Assembly (NCBI RefSeq): GCF_032823475.1
Contig: NZ_CP127915.1
Span: forward strand, 1,612,001 to 1,676,000
Direction: 5' to 3'
Length of the DNA: 64,000 nt
Source of the DNA: Acinetobacter sp. SAAs474
Lineage (GTDB): Bacteria; Pseudomonadota; Gammaproteobacteria; Pseudomonadales; Moraxellaceae
The notes under the pieces were generated by a model, which did no database searches, was not told the origin of the DNA, and worked only from the letters and a program-made list of their open reading frames with translations. A program made the position numbers and the translations under genes. Shown in pieces: positions 39,029 to 48,844 of the stretch (position 1 is its first letter; every line of letters starts with the position of its first letter).

Positions 39029-39805
39029 TTAGTCAAATCGATAAATATCCATACCTAGAGCGCCCATACTAAAACTGCTATGCACAAGACTAAAACGTGG
39101 TCCTGTGCCCATGGCGAAAAATAATGGATTAAGGTGTTCTAGTGTTGGATGATTACGGCTTAAGTAAGGAATCGTTTGATAGTCTAAAATGGCATCATGA
39201 TGATTGTGGGTCAATTGTTGTACCACATAGTTACGAAAGCCTGATGCCCACTCAGGAACATGATTATTCTGACCATCCCATGATAATTCTCTAAGATTAT
39301 GGGTAATGCTACCAGAACCAATCAATAAAATTTGCTGTTGCCGCAAAACTGCTAAAGTTTGCCCAATCTGATAAATCTCCGTTGAGGTCATATGCATTGG
39401 CAAAGAAATTTCAATGACTGGAATTTCTGCGCTTGGGTACATATGTAATAACGGCATCCAGACACCATGATCACGTGGTCGAGTACTATTGGCATGTGCA
39501 CTAAAACCTGCGTCGAGCAGTAAACGTAAAATTTGTTCTGCAAGTTCGGGTTGACCTGGTGCAGGGTAATGGATTTGATAAAGCGCTTCGGGGAATCCTC
39601 TAAAGTCATGCCATGTTTCGGGACGACGTGCTGTACTGACTTCTAAGGCCTGACTTTCCCAGTGCGCAGACATGATGATAATGGCTTGAGGAGAGGGAAG
39701 GTTAAGACTTAGACGCAATAATGCTGGACCAACTTGCTCTGGATTAAGTGCAAGCATGGGAGAACCATGAGAGATAAATAAACCTGGAAGTGTTTGTAAA
39801 TTCAT
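39029..39805 (-). CDS. ygiD: 4,5-DOPA-extradiol-type dioxygenase (LigB family)
   Basis: Cytoplasmic metalloenzyme of the DODA/YgiD family, 258 residues, close to the usual 260-270. ISHGSPMLAL (His13), the RPRDHGVWMPLLHMYP segment and GSGSITHNL carry the conserved metal-binding and catalytic histidines. E. coli YgiD acts on L-DOPA in vitro; the natural substrate here is not known. The ATG at 39805 gives MNLQTLPGLFISHGSP, the normal family N-terminus. It stands alone. Confidence 0.88.
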   Translation of the reverse strand: MNLQTLPGLFISHGSPMLALNPEQVGPALLRLSLNLPSPQAIIIMSAHWESQALEVSTARRPETWHDFRGFPEALYQIHYPAPGQPELAEQILRLLLDAGFSAHANSTRPRDHGVWMPLLHMYPSAEIPVIEISLPMHMTSTEIYQIGQTLAVLRQQQILLIGSGSITHNLRELSWDGQNNHVPEWASGFRNYVVQQLTHNHHDAILDYQTIPYLSRNHPTLEHLNPLFFAMGTGPRFSLVHSSFSMGALGMDIYRFD

Positions 39806-39934
39806 GATTTATGCCTAATATTAAATATACAACTATTGTGCCTAAGCCAATCATTGAGAAAAATGTCATGTCATGAACAGATCGTTCTATAAACATAACG
39901 CATAGTAGATCTGAATCGTAAAAGGTATTGGGTT

Positions 39935-40417
39935 TTAACCTGCACGATGATAAGGATGATTGTGATTGATCGTCATCGCTCGATACAATTGTTCAATCAA
40001 CATTACACGAACCAGTGGATGAGGTAATGTGAGTTTGGATAATGACCAGTGCCATGCTGCTGCTTGACGTACAGTTTGTGAATGACCATCAGGGCCACCA
40101 ATTGCTAATACGATATCTTGACCTTCAAGCATCCAGCTTTTCATGGTTTCAGCAAGTTTTTCAGTGCTAAATTCACGTCCACCGACTTCTAATGCAATCA
40201 GTATTTCATTGGATTTTAATGCATTTAAAATACTATCACCTTCAATTTGACGATATTTTAAAATATCTGCTTCAGAATCATTTTTCCCGCGTTTTGCCAT
40301 AGGCAGTTCAATCAATTGTGTTTGTACAAAAGGTTGTATACGTTTGAAATAATCTTCAAAGCCAGTCAGTACCCAAGCTGGCATTTTTTGACCAATAGTG
40401 AGTATACGAATTTTCAT
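39935..40417 (-). CDS. rlmH: 23S rRNA (pseudouridine-1915-N3)-methyltransferase
   Basis: SPOUT enzyme that methylates pseudouridine 1915 of 23S rRNA on the 70S ribosome. The 160 residues start MKIRILTIGQKMPAWV and contain FAIGGPDGHS-type knot sequence (here AIGGPDGHS) and the C-terminal LPHPLVRVMLIEQLYRA and HPYHR, all standard. An in-frame TTG-type upstream extension to 40441 is not needed. rsfS, often its neighbour, is not in the window. Confidence 0.95.
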   Translation of the reverse strand: MKIRILTIGQKMPAWVLTGFEDYFKRIQPFVQTQLIELPMAKRGKNDSEADILKYRQIEGDSILNALKSNEILIALEVGGREFSTEKLAETMKSWMLEGQDIVLAIGGPDGHSQTVRQAAAWHWSLSKLTLPHPLVRVMLIEQLYRAMTINHNHPYHRAG

Positions 40418-40520
40418 GAAGCACATACCGTGTTGCAGCAAAATACCATTATAACCAAAAGGGACGGATTGATGTTCTTTCGCTGCTACTTCAAGCAGAG
40501 ATGATAGCTGTAAAAATGAC

Positions 40521-41564
40521 TTATTTTTTCTGTTGTTGGGTCTTTTTTTTCATATGGATTGGACGATAATGCTGATTAAAAATCACACCGCCCAAACGCC
40601 AACCATCTAAACAGCGAATACTGCCCCAAAAACGTTTGAGGGATTCGATTTGAATACCGATGATCCCTTTTTGATTGTCAATATCGACCATTTTATTACC
40701 ACGTACGCCTGTTGGATGTACTGGTTCATCATATAAAGCCGTTCTGAAAATCACATCCCAAATGGCAAACACTTGCCCAAAATTACAGTGATGCAGTGTA
40801 GGTTTGTTTGGTACGAAATCCATATGGTGCAAGCGATGAAATTCTGGACTGACTAAGATCTTACCCAGTACTTTGCCAAAACCAATACGGACATTGGCAT
40901 GTGAAAAGTTTTGTACCAACTCTCCTAATAACAGTAGCCATACGAATTCTTCAGCAGATACTCCCCATAAAATTCCGACAGCCGCCAACACAAATGATTG
41001 CAAGATACCATCTAAATAGTTGGTTCTATCATTACTCCAGCAATTGAGTTGCCGTTGGCTGTGATGCAAACTATGCATTGCCCACCACCAAGGTAGTGCA
41101 TGCTGAAGCCGATGCATCCAGTAATATACGCAATCATAACTCAAATAGTACAGTATAAAAAATAGCCATGGGTATTCTGTTAGCCAAGGAAAATGCGTGC
41201 GAATACTCCATAATGTTTCAGTTGTTGTGCTTGGTGAAAAGTTACTTAAATAATTGATGGCTGGCGTTAAAATTAAAAAAGCAAACAATGGCAATAAACC
41301 GATGAGCATTAACCATGTTAAATGAAAATCAATTGCTGCATCACGCCGATGTGACCATTTTTCAGCAGGAATGAATTGTTCTAAAGGCCTGAAAATAATT
41401 GCAATAATTAGAAGTTGTAATGCTCCTATCATTAAGGTGGCAGCAATTTCTGAAGGGGCATTGGTGTACTGGGTAATATGGAATTGATCAAGCAGGGGGA
41501 GGATCGCATGTTGTCCAAGCCAGTGTGTACATTGTTGCCATAATGTCGCGATTTCAGATAACAT
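40521..41564 (-). CDS. Fatty acid hydroxylase / sterol desaturase family protein
   Basis: Integral membrane di-iron oxygenase of 347 residues. The histidine boxes are HRLQH and HSLHH (in YYWMHRLQHALPWWWAMH and following) and HRLHH (in SPEFHRLHHMDF), characteristic of the family (PF04116). Several membrane helices lie at about 30-50, 75-100, 125-150 and 195-215. Possible substrates are fatty acyl chains or hopanoid/sterol-like lipids; I cannot choose. Start at ATG 41564 with GGGAGC upstream; an in-frame start at 41618 would add 18 residues. The C-terminus is very basic (KKKTQQQKK). Confidence 0.85.
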   Translation of the reverse strand: MLSEIATLWQQCTHWLGQHAILPLLDQFHITQYTNAPSEIAATLMIGALQLLIIAIIFRPLEQFIPAEKWSHRRDAAIDFHLTWLMLIGLLPLFAFLILTPAINYLSNFSPSTTTETLWSIRTHFPWLTEYPWLFFILYYLSYDCVYYWMHRLQHALPWWWAMHSLHHSQRQLNCWSNDRTNYLDGILQSFVLAAVGILWGVSAEEFVWLLLLGELVQNFSHANVRIGFGKVLGKILVSPEFHRLHHMDFVPNKPTLHHCNFGQVFAIWDVIFRTALYDEPVHPTGVRGNKMVDIDNQKGIIGIQIESLKRFWGSIRCLDGWRLGGVIFNQHYRPIHMKKKTQQQKK

Positions 41565-41796
41565 GATTTTGCTCCCGCGATAAGACCGCTCTTGATACGC
41601 TTCGTATGCGATGAGCAAGATGATATCAAGCGTAAATAGACGGCTTTTTAAATTTTATTATTCAATATCATTAATTTTAGTGGGTTATATTGACATAGAT
41701 TATTAGTGTTGAGATGAGTTACTGCATATTTTGTACAGAATTTATTATATTCACTGAGATTTGCATCAATGATGTATCCCATCATAGAACAGCATT

Positions 41797-41830
41797 AAAA
41801 AAACCTGAGGTTTAAGACCTCAGGTTTTTA
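41797..41830 (-). terminator. Intrinsic terminator after lon
   Basis: Perfect stem AAAACCTGAGGT/ACCTCAGGTTTT (about 41800-41811 and 41817-41828) with a TTAAG loop, 24 bases past the lon stop. Confidence 0.85.
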
Positions 41831-41853
41831 TCAAGCTGAAGATACAATCTAAA

Positions 41854-44277
41854 TCAATGACGAGCAGCTTTAGCTTCATCAAGCGGTTTTACAATCGGTG
41901 GTACCAATGGTTTTGGCATTGATGTTAAGGCCAAAGGTAAAATGTCATCAATTGATTTAACTGCTTTAATTTCCAGACCGGCTTTAACATTTTCAGGTAT
42001 TTCACTTAAGTCACGGACATTATCTTGTGGAATAAAGACCAGCTTAATGCCACCACGATGTGCTGCCAGCAGTTTTTCTTTTAAACCGCCAATACGCATT
42101 GCACGACCACCTAAACTGGTTTCACCTGTCATGGCAATATCAGGACGGATCGCAATGCCTGTAAAGGCAGAAATTAATGCAGTTGTTAAAGCTAAACCAG
42201 CAGATGGGCCATCTTTAGGTGTTGCTCCTTCTGGTAAATGAACATGGACATCTGTTTCTTCAAAGCGTGATGCTTCAATGCCCAATTCATCAGCCCGTGT
42301 ACGTACTACAGTCATTGCTGCGGTAATAGACTCTTTCATGACATCGCCAAGTGAGCCTGTGGTAATAAACTTACCTTTACCCTTAACTGCGGCAACTTCA
42401 ATCGTGAGTAATTCACCACCCACAGATGTCCATGCCAAACCATTAACACGGCCAACCTGCGCCTCTTCCTCAGCCATACCAAAGTCAAATTTATGCGGAC
42501 CAAGATAGTTTGGAAGATTTTCAGAATTGACATCGATTTGTAAATTCTTGGCTTTTTTGCTCACAGCTTCTTTAACGACTTTACGTGCAATTTTAGCCAC
42601 TTCACGTTCTAAGCTACGGACACCTGCTTCACGGGTATAACGTTGGACAATATCACGAATTGCCTGTTCATGAATGGTTAATTCTTTAGCACGTAACCCA
42701 TTATTCTTAATTGCTTTTGGCACTAAATAGCGTTCAGCAATATTGACCTTTTCATCTTCTGTATAACCTGGTAGACGAATGACTTCCATACGATCCAGTA
42801 AGGCTTCAGGAATATTCATACTATTGGCTGTACAAATAAACATGACTTCAGAGAGATCCAAATCAAGATCTAAATAATGGTCATTAAATTTATCATTTTG
42901 TGATGGATCTAGAACTTCAAGCAATGCTGAAGCTGGATCACCACGATAATCTTGTGCCATTTTATCAATTTCATCCAATAAGAATAATGGATTTTTTACG
43001 CCCACTTTCGTTAAGGATTGCACAATTTTACCTGGCATCGCACCAATATAAGTGCGACGATGGCCACGAATTTCAGCTTCATCGCGTACACCACCAAGTG
43101 CCATACGAACAAATTCACGTCCTGTTGCTTTTGCAATAGATTCGCCCAGCGAAGTTTTTCCGACACCTGGAGGACCCACTAGACATAAAATAGGGCCGCG
43201 TAATTTTTTAACACGAGACTGTACAGCAAGATATTCAACAATACGATCTTTTACATCATCTAGACCATAATGATCGGTATCTAAAATTTCTTGTGCTTTA
43301 TTTAAGTTGATGCTGACTTTACTAGCCGTATTCCAAGGCGTATCTAAAATCACCTCTAAATAATTACGGACGACAGCAGCTTCACTGGATGCAGGTTGCA
43401 TCGCTTTGAGTTTACGAAATTCAGCCTCTGCTTTTTTACGCACATGCTCAGGCAAATCAGCCTCTGCTAGGCGACGTTCAATTTCAGAAACATCATCTTC
43501 TGCACCGCCATTCATATCGGAAAGTTCGCGCTGAATAACTTTCATTTTTTCATTGAGGAAGTATTCGCGCTGGTTTTTTTCCATTTGACGTTTAACAGAA
43601 TCATGCAATGTTTGCTCAATCTGTTGTTCTTCAGATTGCTGCAACAAGTAGGTCATGAGTTCAGTTAAATGTGCTTGAAACTCGTTGTGTTCTAGATATT
43701 TTTGTTTGATATCAATATTAAGCGGGACTCGAGTAGCAACAAAGAATAATAATTGTAATAGATCATCAATTTTATTCGCAGCTGCAATAAGTTCACGCGC
43801 ATTACGTAATTTTGCTTCAGCATATTGCGCAAACAAGGTACGTAATTCTTGAATCTGTGTTGCTTGAGTATTACTGTCAATATCGACAGTCATTGGACTT
43901 AATGCATGTTCCGCCGATAAATAATCGTCGTTGTCAATAATTTTGACCAATTTTGAACGGTGTAAGCCTTCAATCAAAACTTTAATGCAGTTTTCATCAT
44001 TCTCGTGATTTACAACTTGTACGATCTTAGCCACAGTACCATATTGATATAAGTTGTCATGATCAATTTCTTCTGTAAGCGAATCTTTTTGCGCAACTAC
44101 AAATACTAAATTGTCACTGTTACGAGCCACATCAACTGCGTTGATCGATTTTTCACGACCGACAAATAGCGCAATTTGCATGTGTGGATATACCACCACA
44201 TCACGTAATGCTAAAAGTGGTAACACGCTTGGAACCTGAAGCTCTAAGGTTTCTTCATTCATAATAATTTCAGACAT
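41854..44277 (-). CDS. lon: ATP-dependent protease La
   Basis: Hexameric cytoplasmic protease that removes misfolded and regulatory proteins. The 807 residues show the N-terminal LAN domain (PVLPLLALRDVVVYPHM-type start, here SVLPLLALRDVVVYPHM), a coiled coil (about 190-290), the AAA+ module with Walker A GPPGVGKTS (about 364-372) and FLLDEIDK, and the protease domain with catalytic Ser in PKDGPSAG (about 690). ATG 44277 has AGGAG five bases upstream, so the GTG at 44283 is rejected. A 9-bp inverted repeat lies in the leader (44402-44433). Confidence 0.96.
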   Translation of the reverse strand: MSEIIMNEETLELQVPSVLPLLALRDVVVYPHMQIALFVGREKSINAVDVARNSDNLVFVVAQKDSLTEEIDHDNLYQYGTVAKIVQVVNHENDENCIKVLIEGLHRSKLVKIIDNDDYLSAEHALSPMTVDIDSNTQATQIQELRTLFAQYAEAKLRNARELIAAANKIDDLLQLLFFVATRVPLNIDIKQKYLEHNEFQAHLTELMTYLLQQSEEQQIEQTLHDSVKRQMEKNQREYFLNEKMKVIQRELSDMNGGAEDDVSEIERRLAEADLPEHVRKKAEAEFRKLKAMQPASSEAAVVRNYLEVILDTPWNTASKVSINLNKAQEILDTDHYGLDDVKDRIVEYLAVQSRVKKLRGPILCLVGPPGVGKTSLGESIAKATGREFVRMALGGVRDEAEIRGHRRTYIGAMPGKIVQSLTKVGVKNPLFLLDEIDKMAQDYRGDPASALLEVLDPSQNDKFNDHYLDLDLDLSEVMFICTANSMNIPEALLDRMEVIRLPGYTEDEKVNIAERYLVPKAIKNNGLRAKELTIHEQAIRDIVQRYTREAGVRSLEREVAKIARKVVKEAVSKKAKNLQIDVNSENLPNYLGPHKFDFGMAEEEAQVGRVNGLAWTSVGGELLTIEVAAVKGKGKFITTGSLGDVMKESITAAMTVVRTRADELGIEASRFEETDVHVHLPEGATPKDGPSAGLALTTALISAFTGIAIRPDIAMTGETSLGGRAMRIGGLKEKLLAAHRGGIKLVFIPQDNVRDLSEIPENVKAGLEIKAVKSIDDILPLALTSMPKPLVPPIVKPLDEAKAARH

Positions 44278-44401
44278 GGGCACTCCTAATGAGTGACAAC
44301 AATGTTGCCATGCCTTTTATAGTGATTACTCTTTTTTAAATTACAAGGGTCATTTTGAATAAATTGTATAAAAAATAGGATAAAATTGATTATTTTCATT
44401 C

Positions 44402-44433
44402 TTTTAGGTCGCTAAAAATAATCTTGACCTAAA
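44402..44433. repeat. Inverted repeat upstream of lon
   Basis: Arms TTTTAGGTC (44402-44410) and GACCTAAAA (44425-44433) with a 14-base spacer, in the gap between lon and the cyclo-ligase gene. It could be a terminator for the cyclo-ligase unit or an operator for lon. Confidence 0.4.
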
Positions 44434-44560
44434 AAGAAGGATTTTTTATGATGCACAAAAATTCAACTTCATGTTTATGATAGCAAATATAGATATTGTG
44501 AATAGACATACCAGTATATCGATTTAAGTTAAAACCAATCACGCGATTAAACATAAAGTT

Positions 44561-45145
44561 TTAAAGATGATATTTAAATCGAATAAATTGATTGGGCGTG
44601 AGTAGTGCATGTAGGGGCTGATCCCATTTTTGTCGAATTAATGTCTTGGGAATGAATTGAAAATGATGTGCTAAACCTAAACGGAAGGGTTTATGCTGTT
44701 TGGCAAAGGCGAGTGTGCGATCGTAAAATCCTCCTCCCATTCCCATGCGTGTTCCAGCAGCATCACAGGCCAATAATGGCAGTAATAATAAGTCCAGTTT
44801 TACCACACTTTGACCACGTGTTGCTTGTGGTTGTTGCATACCTAAACGATGCATTGTAAAACGCTTGTTTCTGAATTGTTGTGGGCTAATAGCAATCCAC
44901 ACCAAACGTTGATTCATGTTACAAATACAAGGTAAATAAACTTTTTTTTTGCAAGCCAAGGCATATGCAATAATTTTTTGTGTACGGATTTCACCAAATG
45001 CATCTAAATAAACCCCAACATGCTGTGCAGTTTTAAATGATGCAAGGCGTTTTAATTGGTTGAATACTTGTGTTTCAGCCTTAAGTTGTTGAGATCGATT
45101 AATTCGTTTGCGTTGTTGTTTAAGCTCGCGGCGTAAGTTTTGCAT
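44561..45145 (-). CDS. 5-formyltetrahydrofolate cyclo-ligase
   Basis: Converts 5-formyl-THF to 5,10-methenyl-THF (YgfA/Fau family). The 194 residues start with a basic helix MQNLRRELKQQRKRI and contain the conserved C-terminal GMGGGFYDR and the LLLPLLACDAAGTR segment that forms the ATP/folate site. The protein is notably basic. In many gammaproteobacteria this gene follows the 6S RNA gene; the 135 bases upstream here are too short and unlike 6S RNA. It is reverse, downstream of ruvB. Confidence 0.9.
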   Translation of the reverse strand: MQNLRRELKQQRKRINRSQQLKAETQVFNQLKRLASFKTAQHVGVYLDAFGEIRTQKIIAYALACKKKVYLPCICNMNQRLVWIAISPQQFRNKRFTMHRLGMQQPQATRGQSVVKLDLLLLPLLACDAAGTRMGMGGGFYDRTLAFAKQHKPFRLGLAHHFQFIPKTLIRQKWDQPLHALLTPNQFIRFKYHL

Positions 45146-45280
45146 AATAAATAGGGGTACTTACTATTTTAAGATGATGTCGCTGTATATTGTACGTCAT
45201 CTACGATTAAAATAAATCATCGATGACGATATGATGCATCATGGCTATTTTAGCGGTGATGATTGACGATATCACCCCAA

Positions 45281-46288
45281 TTATCGATCCTTGTTTTCTG
45301 GTGGGGTAAGGCCGAATTGTAGGTAAGCCATATGTGTTGCAATACGGCCACGTGCGGTACGCATCACATAACCTTGTTGAATTAAATAAGGTTCGATGAC
45401 ATCCTCCAAGGTTCCTGCATCTTCAGCCATTGCTGCCGCTAATGCTTCAACACCGCCAGGTCCGCCATCAAAACGCTCTAATAGCATTGATAAATAACGA
45501 CGATCTAAGGTATCTAGTCCTGATTTATCGACATTGAGCATATCAAGTGCACGTTGAGCCATATCTTGGGTGACTTCACCATGGCCTTTAACTTGTGCAT
45601 AATCACGTACACGACGCAATAATCGATTGACAATACGTGGCGTACCACGCGCACGACGTGCAATTTCTTTTGCACCATCAAATGTAATAGGTACATCCAT
45701 TAACTGTGCAGAACGGCTCACAATATGGGTTAAATCTTCGACAGAGTAAAACTCAAGGCGTTGTACAATACCAAAGCGATCACGCAAAGGTGATGTCAAT
45801 AATCCTGCACGGGTTGTTGCCGCAACCAAGGTAAAAGGTGGTAAATCAAGCTTAATTGAACGTGCCGCTGGACCTTCGCCAATCATGATATCCAGTTGAT
45901 AGTCTTCCATGGCAGGATAAAGAATTTCTTCAATCACAGGAGAAAGGCGATGAATTTCATCAATAAATAAGACATCACCTTCTTCTAGATTGGTCAGCAT
46001 TGCAGCTAAATCACCAGCACGTTCCAATACTGGACCAGAAGTGGATTTAAGACTTCCTCCCATTTCACGTGCAATAATATTGGCAAGTGTTGTTTTTCCC
46101 AATCCTGGTGGGCCAAAAATCAAGGTATGATCTAAAGCCTCGCCACGACCTCGTGCAGCACCAATAAATATTTCCATTTGTTCGCGTACGATAGGTTGAC
46201 CAATATAGTCATCTAGAGAAGTCGGGCGAATGGCGCGATCATAATGATCTTCAGGTTTTTCTAAACCACTAATTAAACGTTCTTGCAT
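45281..46288 (-). CDS. ruvB: Holliday junction branch-migration ATPase
   Basis: AAA+ motor that with RuvA moves Holliday junctions during recombination and repair. The 335 residues have Walker [10 protein letters not shown] (59-67), Walker [11 protein letters not shown], sensor sequence [18 protein letters not shown] and the C-terminal winged-helix with YLQFGLTPP. The start is ATG 46288 ([10 protein letters not shown]). It lies 121 bases downstream of ruvA, on the same strand; the gap may hold an extra promoter. ruvC is not in the window. Confidence 0.96.
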   Translation of the reverse strand: MQERLISGLEKPEDHYDRAIRPTSLDDYIGQPIVREQMEIFIGAARGRGEALDHTLIFGPPGLGKTTLANIIAREMGGSLKSTSGPVLERAGDLAAMLTNLEEGDVLFIDEIHRLSPVIEEILYPAMEDYQLDIMIGEGPAARSIKLDLPPFTLVAATTRAGLLTSPLRDRFGIVQRLEFYSVEDLTHIVSRSAQLMDVPITFDGAKEIARRARGTPRIVNRLLRRVRDYAQVKGHGEVTQDMAQRALDMLNVDKSGLDTLDRRYLSMLLERFDGGPGGVEALAAAMAEDAGTLEDVIEPYLIQQGYVMRTARGRIATHMAYLQFGLTPPENKDR

Positions 46289-46409
46289 GTTGATATCATT
46301 TAGCTCATTGCTTTTAAAAAGGTCATGGGGAGGAGAGATAATATATTTTTCATTGGTAATGGTATGACATGCTGGTTCAGTATCATTTTAGCAATATGCA
46401 ATCGCAAGG

Positions 46410-47012
46410 CTATCGATTCATTGATTTTAAGGCTGCACGAATGATATCACTGGCTTCGGTAAAATCACCTTTGGCTGCTTGAACCATTTTTTGTGCTTCT
46501 AATGGTTTATAGCCTAAAGACTGTAAAGCCGCTTCTGCTTCTGCAATTGCACTACTACCAGTAAAGATGATCGGCTCAATCGCTAAGTTTGTGGATGCCT
46601 GATTGCTGGAGAGTGCTTTAAAACGATCACGTAATTCGATAATCAAGCGTTCAGCGGTCTTCTTACCCACACCGGGAACTTTGACCAAGCTGTTAATATC
46701 TTCTATCTCAACTGTATGAACCAGCATTTCAACACTGAGTGTTGATAAAATTGCCAGTGCCATTTTAGGGCCGACACCATTGACTTTAAGTAGCGTGCGA
46801 AAGAGCAGCTTTTCTCTTTGATCAAGGAAGCCATACAATAAATGGGCATCTTCGCGAACGGTTAAATGCGTCCAAAGGGTGATTTTCTGCCCTTTATGTA
46901 ACTGGCAAAATGTAGATAAGGGGGTATCTATTTCATAGCCAATACCATTTACATTCAGCACGATCGTTGGTGCTTCCAACGCGAGGATTTCCCCGATTAA
47001 ACATCCAATCAT
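46410..47012 (-). CDS. ruvA: Holliday junction DNA helicase subunit
   Basis: Junction-binding partner of RuvB. The 200 residues are family length: OB-fold N-terminal domain (MIGCLIGEILALEAP, about 1-63), tandem helix-hairpin-helix domain with LLKVNGVGPKMALAIL and LVKVPGVGKKTAERL, and a C-terminal RuvB-binding domain (about 150-200, EAEAALQSLGYKPLEAQKMV). It is first in the ruvA-ruvB unit. Confidence 0.96.
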   Translation of the reverse strand: MIGCLIGEILALEAPTIVLNVNGIGYEIDTPLSTFCQLHKGQKITLWTHLTVREDAHLLYGFLDQREKLLFRTLLKVNGVGPKMALAILSTLSVEMLVHTVEIEDINSLVKVPGVGKKTAERLIIELRDRFKALSSNQASTNLAIEPIIFTGSSAIAEAEAALQSLGYKPLEAQKMVQAAKGDFTEASDIIRAALKSMNR

Positions 47013-47164
47013 TTCTGTTATTCACTTATTTATTCATTACTCGATATTAGTGATCATTGAGATGAAATGCAAAATAACCCTTATTTTAGGCTTACTTCCT
47101 GAACACGTACATATTGAGTATATTTTAGTTAGAGGGATTATTGGGTTGATGATTCAGCGTGGTT

Positions 47165-48502
47165 TTAAAGCATGCCCATTTTATTGCCTCTTAATTCTTG
47201 GGATAATTGATATGCCTGATGATCAGAAAATTTTGAAATAATATCAAGAACCTGCATGATATTTTCATAGTGATTCAGTTGGAAGTGAGCACCAGAACGA
47301 TATAGAATCGCCATTAAACGTTGTTCTTTAAAATTGAGTGTTTTATCGGGTATTGTTAAGGGGATAAAGGCATCGAGAATGGTTTGTAGGCTTTGGTGTC
47401 CGATAATTTCTAACCCAGCTTTTTGTGGATGTTCAAAAATTTTTTCACGGGCCAGTGCTTTGGCACGATCGATTCCAACTGCAATATCAGCTGAACAATA
47501 ATCCAAAAGGCAGCCTTTTAATTGTCCGGACAAAATTTGATCATGTTGTTTAGCAAATGCTGTCGTTACCTCATCCACCAATCGCTTCATCACTCGGCCA
47601 CGTAAAGCGGCAATTTTCTGTTGCCAGGTCATGTTGGGCATACTGAGTTCACTTGGCGTGCCATAATCATCAATTAAGTCTAAAAAGATAGGTTCGACTT
47701 CATGATACGATAACATGTTAAGTGTAATACCATCTTCTAAATCAATTAGTGCATAGCAAATATCATCTGCTGCTTCCAGCAGGTAAGTAAGCGGATGGCG
47801 ACAAAATTGGTTTTCTGCCAATTGAATCAGGCCGAGCTGTGTTGCAATTTGTTGTAGGATGTTCTTTTCGGCTTGATAGCAGCCAAATTTTGCGCGGTGA
47901 CTGGCAGGGATATTACCTTGTGAAGCAATGGTTTTTGATAACCAAGGGTATTTTAAATATGCTCCTAAAGTGGCGTAGGTCAAGCGCATTCCACCATCGT
48001 GAGGATGGTAGTCAATTTTAGTCAATAATCTTAATCCTTGTGCATTACCCTCAAATTGACGGACATCTGCTTCTTGTTCAGGACTTAGATCATTTAAAAA
48101 ATTGGTGTGTGAAACGTCGTCAAACCATTCACGGATAGCATACTCACCAGAATGACCAAAAGGTGGATTGCCAATATCATGTGCTAGACATGCGGCTTGG
48201 ATAATGGCACCAATATCCGCTGGTGAAATCCATACTGGAAGTTGATCTTTGATCTTTTCAGCAGCAAGCATGCCTAAAGAACGACCAATACAGGATACTT
48301 CTAAAGAGTGTGTTAGGCGGGTATGAATACCATCATGTTGTGTTAAAGGATGAACTTGAGTTTTTCGATTAAGTTGACGGAAACTATTTGAAAAAATAAT
48401 ACGGTCATAATCCTTATGGAACGGACTTCGTGCCTGTTCCGTGGTTTGTTTTTTACTGCCTATACGAACTGTAGATAAAAGTTCCAGCCATCTCATGTAC
48501 AT
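47165..48502 (-). CDS. dgt: Deoxyguanosinetriphosphate triphosphohydrolase-like protein
   Basis: HD-domain enzyme that hydrolyses dNTPs to nucleosides plus triphosphate, balancing the dNTP pool. The 445 residues contain the metal-binding HD pair H108-D109 in CLAHDIGNPPFGHSGE, the earlier His in THSLEVS, and the C-terminal dNTPase region. MYMRWLELLSTVRIG is a typical short N-terminus; either ATG (48502 or 48496) may be used. No ribosome site is strong. Substrate preference among dNTPs cannot be read from sequence. Confidence 0.9.
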   Translation of the reverse strand: MYMRWLELLSTVRIGSKKQTTEQARSPFHKDYDRIIFSNSFRQLNRKTQVHPLTQHDGIHTRLTHSLEVSCIGRSLGMLAAEKIKDQLPVWISPADIGAIIQAACLAHDIGNPPFGHSGEYAIREWFDDVSHTNFLNDLSPEQEADVRQFEGNAQGLRLLTKIDYHPHDGGMRLTYATLGAYLKYPWLSKTIASQGNIPASHRAKFGCYQAEKNILQQIATQLGLIQLAENQFCRHPLTYLLEAADDICYALIDLEDGITLNMLSYHEVEPIFLDLIDDYGTPSELSMPNMTWQQKIAALRGRVMKRLVDEVTTAFAKQHDQILSGQLKGCLLDYCSADIAVGIDRAKALAREKIFEHPQKAGLEIIGHQSLQTILDAFIPLTIPDKTLNFKEQRLMAILYRSGAHFQLNHYENIMQVLDIISKFSDHQAYQLSQELRGNKMGML

Positions 48503-48844
48503 GTTTCATCATTATTCAAATTATTTATTCTGTATCATGCCAAAAATTAAGTGACAGTGCTATGACGGTACGACATAGATTGACCTAAACGATGTGAATA
48601 CGGAAATGATTAAGTATGTCTGGCTCATTGTCAGATCAAGTCTGAATGCATACATGTTAGGATTTAGATAATGTTAAGCAATTGCTGATTTAAGTTGTTT
48701 TCTCGTGCAATTAACTACCTCATGACCGCTTAACTCACATTCTACAGCGCTATTCCATTTAATTGTTTGCATAAAAAATATCGGCCAAATTGTAAAATAG
48801 TAGATATTAATATAAACCTGTTGTACGCGATTTTTAGTCGATTA
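48503..48844. other. Intergenic region upstream of dgt
   Basis: A 342-base AT-rich gap between dgt and the SDR gene, both reverse. I see no coding frame, no clear terminator and no repeat. It marks the change from core genes to the more variable 48.8-58 kb part. Confidence 0.4.

Noticed and set aside
45146..45280. 6S RNA gene expected next to the cyclo-ligase gene
   Set aside because: Only 135 bases are available and they do not show the long central-bubble hairpin of 6S RNA.
47050..47241. 63-codon forward frame overlapping the end of dgt
   Set aside because: It is antisense to the 3' end of dgt, hydrophobic from AT-rich bases, with no ribosome site.
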